Below, piece by piece: positions 51,316 through 57,892 of a stretch of 64,000 nt of DNA (within the stretch, counting starts at the first letter, position 1; each line of letters opens with the position of its first letter). Source of the stretch: Flavobacteriaceae bacterium (lineage in GTDB: Bacteria > Bacteroidota > Bacteroidia > Flavobacteriales > Flavobacteriaceae). The notes under the pieces are model-generated. The model did no database searches and was not told the DNA's origin. It saw nothing but the letters and a program-made list of their open reading frames with translations. The position numbers and the translations under genes are program-made. Where the stretch lies: NCBI GenBank assembly GCA_021647405.1, contig JAKIUU010000008.1:1-64000 (forward strand), in the 5' to 3' direction.

Positions 51316-51990
51316 TTGAAGCGAAAAATTATAATTACTGATGACGGTTCTTCTAGCTTAGAACTTTTAGATGTTAAAGAACAGTATCATTCTACTTTTG
51401 GCGCCATTCAAGAAGCGCAATTTGTGTATTTAAAAAATGGATTAAAACATTTTATAAATTGTCATAATGCAAAGTCTATTTCGGTCTTAGAGATGGGTTT
51501 TGGCACAGGTCTCAATGCTTTTTTAACTTTTTTACTCTCTGAAGAGGAGAGGATTAATATCAATTATACAGGTATTGAAGCTTTTCCGCTTAACGCAGAT
51601 GAGGTCAGTCAACTCAATTATGTAGAACAATTAAAAGTCAAAGAATACGCTTCGGTATTTGGCAGATTTCACAATATAAAGCACAATAAGCAAATTCAAA
51701 TCACACCTAATTTTAGGCTTACATTAAATACAGGTTCTATTGAAGAATATGAAGCATTACCTCAATTTGATGTTATTTATTTTGATGCTTTTGGGCCTGC
51801 TATTCAACCCGAATTGTGGACAATAGCTATTTTTAAAAAGATGTACAATTGTTTATTACCACAAGGTGTTTTGGTTACCTATTCGGCCAAAGGGCAGGTG
51901 CGTCGTAATATGCAAAAAGTGGGTTTTAAGGTAGAACGTTTGACTGGCCCTCCTGGTAAACGCGAAATGTTACGCGCTACAAAACCGTAA
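51316..51990 (+). CDS. mnmD: tRNA 5-methylaminomethyl-2-thiouridine methyltransferase (stand-alone MnmD)
   Basis: A 224-residue SAM-dependent methyltransferase equal to the MnmC2 half of E. coli MnmC. Motifs are YHSTFGAIQEAQFVYLKNGL, VLEMGFGTGLNAFLTFL (SAM loop) and FDVIYFDAFGPAIQPELWT, ending GPPGKREMLRA. The start codon is TTG: the frame begins LKRKIIITDDG, matching the usual family N-terminus MKR, and no ATG lies nearby upstream. It completes the mnm5U modification at tRNA position 34. Confidence 0.9.
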   Translation: MKRKIIITDDGSSSLELLDVKEQYHSTFGAIQEAQFVYLKNGLKHFINCHNAKSISVLEMGFGTGLNAFLTFLLSEEERININYTGIEAFPLNADEVSQLNYVEQLKVKEYASVFGRFHNIKHNKQIQITPNFRLTLNTGSIEEYEALPQFDVIYFDAFGPAIQPELWTIAIFKKMYNCLLPQGVLVTYSAKGQVRRNMQKVGFKVERLTGPPGKREMLRATKP

Positions 51991-52010
51991 GAAACCAAGA
52001 ATAAATTCTT

Positions 52011-52018
52011 TATCTTTG
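52011..52018 (+). promoter_or_regulatory. -10 element TATCTTTG for the PLP enzyme / kinase-like / C69 operon
   Basis: A perfect TAnnTTTG match 21 bases after the mnmD stop and 20 bases before the 42-residue ORF; it makes the next four genes an independent operon. Confidence 0.65.
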
Positions 52019-52037
52019 GAAAAGAAATACTTTATAC

Positions 52038-52166
52038 ATGGAATTTAATCGCATACGCAAACCCAAACCAGACAATAAAAAAAGAACCATTGTCTTATTA
52101 TTTTTACTCGTTTTAATCTCGGTTTTATTGCTAAATATTGACAAGTTAATGAAAGGACTATTTTAA
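52038..52166 (+). CDS. 42-residue single-span membrane peptide
   Basis: ATG at 52038 to TAA at 52166 gives a basic N-terminus (MEFNRIRKPKPDNKKRT) and one hydrophobic helix (IVLLFLLVLISVLLLNI). Its stop is one base before the ATG of the class III PLP enzyme and its start is 20 bases after a perfect -10. That placement and its orderly layout (positive-inside, single span) support a real protein. Function unknown; possible membrane anchor or small partner. Confidence 0.6.
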   Translation: MEFNRIRKPKPDNKKRTIVLLFLLVLISVLLLNIDKLMKGLF

Positions 52167-52167
52167 C

Positions 52168-53469
52168 ATGTTTTTTAAAAAAGACACACCTTCAGAAGAA
52201 AAAAACAGCCTCATAAACCTGTTTAAAAACCACATATCTCCAGGTAAAGTCGCTTTTTTTAAAAAGTACCATATGGATTTTGTTATGGGACACCGCAATG
52301 GATCTTGGCTTTGCGATTTAGACGGCACAAAAAAACTATTTAATTTACATTCAAATGGCGGTGTTTTTAATCTCGGCCATCGCAACAAAGAAATTAGCGA
52401 TGTGTTAAAATCACAACTTAATTTTTACGATATCGGCAACCACCATTTATTGAGTAAACCCCGCGCAAAATTGGCGGCCTTATTGGCCAAACTACTGCCG
52501 GGAAATTTAAATTATACCATTTTTGGCGTGAGTGGGGGTGAAGCCATAGATACCGCTATAAAAGTGGCCCGTGCTTTTACCAAACGCACAAAAATAATTT
52601 CGGTTTACGGTGGTTATCATGGTCATACGGGGTTGGCTTTGCAAACGGGCGACATGTCTTACAGAGTTCCTTTTTTGTTTGATTCAACTGACTTTATCCA
52701 AGTTCCTTTTAACGATTTAGAGTCTTTAAAGGCTGTTCTTAAAAATGACGTGGCAGCCGTTATTTTAGAAACCATTCCAGCTACTTTAGGCATGCTTATG
52801 CCCGAAGAAGATTATTTAAAAACAGTAAAAGAATTATGCCAAAGTAATAAAAGTCTTTTAATTCTTGACGAAGTCCAAGCTGGCTTAGGACGTACCGGAA
52901 AATTATGGGCTTTTGAACATTTTGACGTTATACCCGATATGGTGGTTTTGGCCAAAGGCCTATCGGGCGGTATTTATCCAATAACAGCTACAATTATTAA
53001 CGATAAATTAATCGATGTATTTAAAGACGACCCCTTTATTCATATTTCTACTTCAGGGGGTGCTGAATTGGGTTGTGCTGTAGTCCAAAAAGTACTCGAA
53101 ATAACAGCTCACGTCGATTTTTTAAAGCATGTTAATTCCATGGCTATACTGTTTGCGGAAGTATTACAAGATTTGCAGAAAAAACACAACAGCTTCTTTA
53201 GAGGTGTCAGGCAAAAAGGTTTGATGATAGGCCTCGAATTGACAGACTCTTTGGCCGGTCCTGCGCTTACCAAAGCGGCTTACGATAACGATTTATTACT
53301 TATTTATGCCAATAACGATACGTCTGTTGTTCAATTATTACCATCTTTGGTAATTACTGAAACCGATATTGCCTATATTGTAAAGCAATTAGATAAAGCC
53401 CTTAAGCAAGCTAAGTTGTTGCATAAAGCATTAATATTAAAGAAAGGATTGGGCCAATTATTTAAATAA
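52168..53469 (+). CDS. Class III pyridoxal-phosphate aminotransferase family enzyme
   Basis: A 433-residue fold-type I PLP enzyme. Motifs are GGVFNLGHRNKEI, FGVSGGEAIDTAIKVARAFT, YGGYHGHTGLALQTG, LLILDEVQAGLGRTGKLWAFEHF (Asp to the PLP nitrogen) and MVVLAKGLSGGIYP (PLP lysine). Class III members include ornithine and acetylornithine aminotransferases and also phospho-lyases acting on phosphoethanolamine or phosphohydroxylysine. Encoded four bases before a kinase-like protein, so a kinase plus phospho-lyase pair is one possible reading (inference). Confidence 0.9.
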   Translation: MFFKKDTPSEEKNSLINLFKNHISPGKVAFFKKYHMDFVMGHRNGSWLCDLDGTKKLFNLHSNGGVFNLGHRNKEISDVLKSQLNFYDIGNHHLLSKPRAKLAALLAKLLPGNLNYTIFGVSGGEAIDTAIKVARAFTKRTKIISVYGGYHGHTGLALQTGDMSYRVPFLFDSTDFIQVPFNDLESLKAVLKNDVAAVILETIPATLGMLMPEEDYLKTVKELCQSNKSLLILDEVQAGLGRTGKLWAFEHFDVIPDMVVLAKGLSGGIYPITATIINDKLIDVFKDDPFIHISTSGGAELGCAVVQKVLEITAHVDFLKHVNSMAILFAEVLQDLQKKHNSFFRGVRQKGLMIGLELTDSLAGPALTKAAYDNDLLLIYANNDTSVVQLLPSLVITETDIAYIVKQLDKALKQAKLLHKALILKKGLGQLFK

Positions 53470-53473
53470 AAAT

Positions 53474-54376
53474 ATGTTTATTGATATTTTACATATTCAA
53501 AAATTCGAAAAAGGACTCAATCCGCAGTATCCCGAAAAATCTGAAATACCCGCCACTATTGTGGGCTATGGCGAGATATCTTCTATTTTTAAAATAAACC
53601 CTTATAACGATTGGGTTTTTAAACGCTTGCCTCTGTTTGTAAATGATGATGATGCCACACAATACATAAAAAAATATAACGATTATGTGCACTATTTAAA
53701 AGAAGCAGGCATTAGCTTGCCCAATGATAATACTTTTATAGTGAAGTCAAAAAAAGCAGTGGTTTATGTGGCACAAGAGGCATTAAATAAAGCCGATTTA
53801 TGTCAAAATCTGTTGCATACACTTTCTGTAAAGGAGACTTTAATGATGGTTGATAATATATTTAAAGAGATTAAAAAGGTTTCAGATTATAACCGCGAAC
53901 ACAAAGAGGTGTTGCTATCAATAGATGGTCAAATTTCTAATTGGGCCTTGGTTGCCGATAAGTTGGTGTATTTTGATACCAGCACACCTCTTTTTAAAAT
54001 AAAGGGCGTAGAACAAATGGATCCCGAGTTGTTGTTAAATAGCACCCCCAGAGCCATGCGTTGGCTCATCAGAAAATTCTTTTTGCAAGAAGTGATGGAC
54101 AGATATTATGATATCAGACTTATTTATATTGACCTTATTGCCAACCTCTATAAAGAAAAAAAACATGATTTAATAGACAATTCAATTGTGTTGGCTAATA
54201 ATTTTCTTCCCAAAAACGCTACACACATTACCCGAAGAGAAATTGATAAATACTATCAAAACGATAAGTTTATTTGGCAGCTATTTTTGGCTTTACGCCG
54301 ATTAGACCGTTGGTTGACCAATCGTGTATTTGGAAAGCAATACGAATTTATTTTACCCGGAAAAATAGACCGTTAA
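53474..54376 (+). CDS. Uncharacterised protein with kinase-like (APH-fold) motifs
   Basis: A 300-residue soluble protein; it may belong to the family catalogued as DUF6206 (recalled, not checked). Read as a kinase it shows a glycine-loop-like VGYGEISSIFKI (30-41), a candidate ATP lysine at Lys50 (WVFKRLPLF), a catalytic-loop-like Asp151-GQIS-Asn156 with the D-x4-N spacing of aminoglycoside phosphotransferases and protein kinases, and a metal-binding-like Asp168 (VYFDTSTP) twelve residues on. The C-terminal third is helical and basic. If active, it phosphorylates a small molecule. It is flanked by a PLP enzyme (4-base gap) and a C69 hydrolase (2-base gap). Confidence 0.6.
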   Translation: MFIDILHIQKFEKGLNPQYPEKSEIPATIVGYGEISSIFKINPYNDWVFKRLPLFVNDDDATQYIKKYNDYVHYLKEAGISLPNDNTFIVKSKKAVVYVAQEALNKADLCQNLLHTLSVKETLMMVDNIFKEIKKVSDYNREHKEVLLSIDGQISNWALVADKLVYFDTSTPLFKIKGVEQMDPELLLNSTPRAMRWLIRKFFLQEVMDRYYDIRLIYIDLIANLYKEKKHDLIDNSIVLANNFLPKNATHITRREIDKYYQNDKFIWQLFLALRRLDRWLTNRVFGKQYEFILPGKIDR

Positions 54377-54378
54377 TT

Positions 54379-55686
54379 ATGTGCGATACTTTTATAGCTT
54401 TACCTACATGTACATCAGACGGCTCAGTTATTTTCGGAAAAAACAGTGACCGCGAAGCAAACGAGCCACAAATTATTGAGTACCATCCTTCAAAATTATA
54501 TCCAAAAAACACAAAGTTAAAGTGTACTTATCTTGAGATTCCACAAGTAGAAAATACCAATGCTATTATTATCAGCCGGCCTTTTTGGATGTGGGGCGCA
54601 GAGATGGGTGTAAACGAACAGGGTGTTGTTATTGGCAACGAAGCCGTTTTTACAAGACTTAAAGTTAAAAAAGCAGATACTTTGTTAGGGATGGATTTGT
54701 TGCGATTGGCTTTAGAACGTGCCAATTCAGCCAATATGGCCAAACAAGTTTTAATTGATTTGTTGGATAAATATGGTCAAGGGGGTGTAGGCGGTTATCA
54801 GGATAAAAATTTTAGATATCACAACAGTTTTTTGATTGCGGATACGGATGAAGCTTGGGTTTTAGAAACGGCTGGAAAATATTGGGTTACTAAAAAAGTA
54901 GATGATTTTTACGCCATTAGCAATGCTTTAACCATTACATCAGATTATGACGCCATCCACCCCGAAGCCATTGCGTATGCCACAAAAAAGGGATGGGTTA
55001 AAGGCGATTTTAGTTTTTCGGTTGCTTTTTCAGATTATTTATACACCACATTTTCGGGGTCTAGTAAACGCCAATGTAGGGCGTCAGAACTTCTGAAAAA
55101 TAATTATTTTAAAATTGATGTTCAATCTTCAATGGCGCATTTAAGAGATCATAATACCCAAAATTTTAAACCGTCAAAGCCTTTTATAAGTAACAGTATT
55201 TGCGCCCATGCAGGGAATTCAATAACACGTCATGCATCACAAACTACAAGTTCTATGATTGTGCACTTAACAAAAGAAAAACCAACAATTTGGGTTACGG
55301 CAACATCGGCGCCCTGTTTATCGGTTTTTAAACCCCTTTGGTTTAAGGGCATGGTTTTGCCAGATTTGGGTGTAAAACCTGAGGCTTCTTTTAACAAAGA
55401 GTCCTTTTGGTGGCAGCATGAATTGTTGCACCGTACCATATTGAATGATTTTAGAAAAGGACGTGAATTAATCATCCCCGAAAGGGGTAAATTGGAATCA
55501 GTTTTACTAAGAAATGTTTACAAAGAAAATAAAAAGAGTTTTTTAGAAACAAGAATTGCTTTTGAAGAACATTGGAAATTGTTGAATAAATGGATTGCTA
55601 AAATTAAGGGGCTGCCAAAAGTAAATACGTCAAATATTTTTTATAAAACGTATTGGAAAAGATTAAATAAAAAAGTGGGTGTGTAA
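54379..55686 (+). CDS. C69 family dipeptidase (secernin-like Ntn hydrolase)
   Basis: The start is fixed at the ATG at 54379 because it places Cys2 as the N-terminal nucleophile (MCDTFIALPTCTSDGSVI), exposed after Met removal; the longer frame upstream would bury it. The protein has 435 residues. FGKNSDREANEPQ, ANEQGVVIGNEAVFTR-like (here NEQGVVIGNEAVFTR) and EAWVLETAGKYWVTKKV are conserved in secernins and peptidase family C69. It has no signal peptide, so it acts in the cytoplasm, hydrolysing a peptide or amide bond. Last gene of the four-gene operon; it ends two bases from the convergent obg stop. Confidence 0.88.
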   Translation: MCDTFIALPTCTSDGSVIFGKNSDREANEPQIIEYHPSKLYPKNTKLKCTYLEIPQVENTNAIIISRPFWMWGAEMGVNEQGVVIGNEAVFTRLKVKKADTLLGMDLLRLALERANSANMAKQVLIDLLDKYGQGGVGGYQDKNFRYHNSFLIADTDEAWVLETAGKYWVTKKVDDFYAISNALTITSDYDAIHPEAIAYATKKGWVKGDFSFSVAFSDYLYTTFSGSSKRQCRASELLKNNYFKIDVQSSMAHLRDHNTQNFKPSKPFISNSICAHAGNSITRHASQTTSSMIVHLTKEKPTIWVTATSAPCLSVFKPLWFKGMVLPDLGVKPEASFNKESFWWQHELLHRTILNDFRKGRELIIPERGKLESVLLRNVYKENKKSFLETRIAFEEHWKLLNKWIAKIKGLPKVNTSNIFYKTYWKRLNKKVGV

Positions 55687-55688
55687 TT

Positions 55689-56681
55689 TTAAGCATTTAA
55701 CAGACCCCAAAGTCTGTCTTTTAAAGTCTCTAAGCCTGTTTGGGCAACAGATGAGATAAATAGATGGGGCATGTTTTTAGGCAGTTCAGCTTCAATTTCG
55801 GCTATTAATTCGGCGTCTAATAAATCAGATTTTGAGATGGCTAAAATTCGTGATTTATCCAATAATTCTGGATTGTGAAGCTTGAGTTCGTTGAGTAAAA
55901 TAGTGTATTCTTTGTTAATGTCATCGCTGTCAGCAGGGACCAAAAACAGTAAAATAGAATTGCGTTCGATATGTCTTAAAAAGCGATCGCCCAAACCTTT
56001 TCCTTCTGAAGCTCCTTCAATAATTCCCGGAATATCAGCCACTACAAATGATTGAAAATCGCGGTAAGCAACTATGCCTAAATTGGGTTTTAGGGTGGTA
56101 AAAGCATAATCGGCTATTTTGGGTTTTGCCGACGTAATTACAGATAATAAGGTTGATTTACCGGCATTTGGAAAACCTACCAAACCGACATCGGCTAGAA
56201 GTTTAAGTTCTAATAAAAACCATTTTTCAGTACCTTCAACACCGGGTTGTGCATAACGTGGTGTTTGGTTGGTAGACGTTCTAAAATGCCAATTACCACG
56301 ACCGCCCATACCGCCTTGAACCAATATTTTTTCTTCGCCGTTCTCTGTAATTTCAAAAAGTACTTCGTTGGTGTCGGCGTCTTTAACGATAGTTCCTAAA
56401 GGCACATCTAAGAATTGATCTTCACCATCCTTACCAGTACTGCGACTTTTACTGCCATGACCACCATGCGTGGCTTTTGAATGCTTTTTAAATTTTAAAT
56501 GAAAAAGTGTCCATAAATTAGAATTGCCACGTAAAATAACATGTCCGCCGCGGCCACCATCGCCACCATCTGGACCTCCTTTTGTAATGTATTTTTCGCG
56601 ATGTAAATGTACAGAGCCTTTCCCCCCGTTTCCAGAAGCGGCAAATATTTTTACATAATCAACAAAATTACCTTCGGTCAT
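55689..56681 (-). CDS. obgE: Obg family GTPase
   Basis: A 330-residue ribosome-associated GTPase. The glycine-rich Obg fold (1-158) has GGPDGGDGGRGGHVI and THGGHGSKSRSTGKDG; the G domain has GFPNAGKSTLLSVI (G1), a switch I Thr in YAFTTLKPN, DIPGIIEGASEGKGLG (G3) and ISKSDLLD (G4). It lacks the C-terminal OCT domain found in longer Obg proteins. Third gene of hpt-adk-obg. Confidence 0.96.
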   Translation of the reverse strand: MTEGNFVDYVKIFAASGNGGKGSVHLHREKYITKGGPDGGDGGRGGHVILRGNSNLWTLFHLKFKKHSKATHGGHGSKSRSTGKDGEDQFLDVPLGTIVKDADTNEVLFEITENGEEKILVQGGMGGRGNWHFRTSTNQTPRYAQPGVEGTEKWFLLELKLLADVGLVGFPNAGKSTLLSVITSAKPKIADYAFTTLKPNLGIVAYRDFQSFVVADIPGIIEGASEGKGLGDRFLRHIERNSILLFLVPADSDDINKEYTILLNELKLHNPELLDKSRILAISKSDLLDAELIAEIEAELPKNMPHLFISSVAQTGLETLKDRLWGLLNA

Positions 56682-56700
56682 ATTTTAGTTTTAGCCGCTT

Positions 56701-57273
56701 TTAGAAGGCCTCAAATACTTTTATCAATCTTTTGGTGATTTCTTCAAGCGAACCCACACCGTTAACACTGTAAAATTTATTTTGGGCAGTATAATAGTCT
56801 ATTAAAATAGCTGTTTTGGTTTGGTATTCATTAAACCTGTGCCTAATTCTAGATTCGTCTTGGTCGTCAGGTCTATTGCTTGTTAAGCCTCTGTTTAATA
56901 TTCGTTTAACTAATATGTCTTCTGGAACATCGAGGGCTATCATGGCTTTAATAGGTGTGTTTTTAGCATTTAAAAACAGGTCTAAAGCTTTGGCTTGGGA
57001 AGTTGTTCTTGGGAAGCCATCAAAAATAAATCCATTGGTGTTTGGAAATTTATTGACTTCTTCCTCAAGCATATTTATGGTAACTTCATCGGGCACTAAA
57101 TTGCCCTTATCCATATACGATTTTGCCAATATACCCAGTGGCGTATTATTTTTAATATTGTTGCGGAAGACATCGCCTGTGGAAATATGTGTTAATTTAT
57201 AGAGGTCTTTTAAAAAAGCTGCCTGTGTCCCTTTTCCCACACCAGGAGGGCCAAATAAAACAATATTTTTCAT
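56701..57273 (-). CDS. adk: Adenylate kinase
   Basis: A 190-residue short-LID adenylate kinase. The P-loop is LFGPPGVGKGTQAAFL, with STGDVFRNNI, FIFDGFPRTTSQAKAL and LTSNRPDDQDESRIRHRF; the zinc-binding LID of longer forms is absent. It interconverts ATP, AMP and ADP. It starts three bases after hpt; in several flavobacteria the two are fused, whereas here they are separate frames. Confidence 0.96.
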   Translation of the reverse strand: MKNIVLFGPPGVGKGTQAAFLKDLYKLTHISTGDVFRNNIKNNTPLGILAKSYMDKGNLVPDEVTINMLEEEVNKFPNTNGFIFDGFPRTTSQAKALDLFLNAKNTPIKAMIALDVPEDILVKRILNRGLTSNRPDDQDESRIRHRFNEYQTKTAILIDYYTAQNKFYSVNGVGSLEEITKRLIKVFEAF

Positions 57274-57276
57274 TAA

Positions 57277-57816
57277 CTAGCTGGTTTTTAGTTGGTAAAT
57301 ATCCGATAAGTTCCGTCCTAATCCATCGTAATCTAGTCCGTATCCTACAATAAATTTGTTTGGAATTGACAGACCAATATAGTCTATTTTTAAATCTTTT
57401 TTAAATATTTCTGGTTTAAAAAACAAGGTGGCAATTTTTAAGGTTTTGACCTTTTTTCCTTCAAAAATTTTATAGATTTCTTGAAGGGTATTGCCTGTAT
57501 CAATAATGTCTTCTAATATAACAACGGTTTTACCTTCTAAATTTTCTTGTAAGCCTACCAACTCTTTTACTTTGCCTGTTGTAGAAGTTCCTTGATAGGA
57601 AGATAATTTGACAAAGGACACTTCACAATTACCCTTGTAATGCCTAACAAAATCGGCTATAAACATAAATGACCCATTAAGTATCCCTATAAAAACAGGT
57701 TGCTCGCCTTTTAAATCATCAGCTATTTTTTTTGCTATTTTTTCTACAATGGTGTCAATTTTTTTAGCGTCTATAAAAGGGGTAAAAAATTTATCGTGAA
57801 GTTTAACTGTATCCAT
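57277..57816 (-). CDS. hpt: Hypoxanthine phosphoribosyltransferase
   Basis: The ATG at 57816 (MDTVKLHDKFFTPFIDAKKI) is preferred; the frame further upstream runs into the secDF terminator. It has 179 residues. The PRPP site is VVILEDIIDTGNTLQEI, and FIGILNGSFMFIADFVRH and FIVGYGLDYDGLGRNL are typical of HPRT. It salvages hypoxanthine or guanine. First gene of the hpt-adk-obg operon. Confidence 0.94.
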   Translation of the reverse strand: MDTVKLHDKFFTPFIDAKKIDTIVEKIAKKIADDLKGEQPVFIGILNGSFMFIADFVRHYKGNCEVSFVKLSSYQGTSTTGKVKELVGLQENLEGKTVVILEDIIDTGNTLQEIYKIFEGKKVKTLKIATLFFKPEIFKKDLKIDYIGLSIPNKFIVGYGLDYDGLGRNLSDIYQLKTS

Positions 57817-57841
57817 AATATTTAATATTAGTACAAAATAA

Positions 57842-57874
57842 CAAAAAAAACCGCCCAAAAATTTGGCGGTTTTG
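57842..57874 (-). terminator. Terminator after secDF
   Basis: On the minus strand, CAAAACCGCC and GGCGGTTTTTTTTG arms form a stem followed by a T run, 19 bases past the secDF stop and just before hpt. Confidence 0.8.
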
Positions 57875-57892
57875 TAATTATTTTAAAAGATG

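Noticed and set aside
54274..54378. 35-residue extension of the C69 hydrolase
   Set aside because: It overlaps the kinase-like gene and would bury the nucleophile Cys2.
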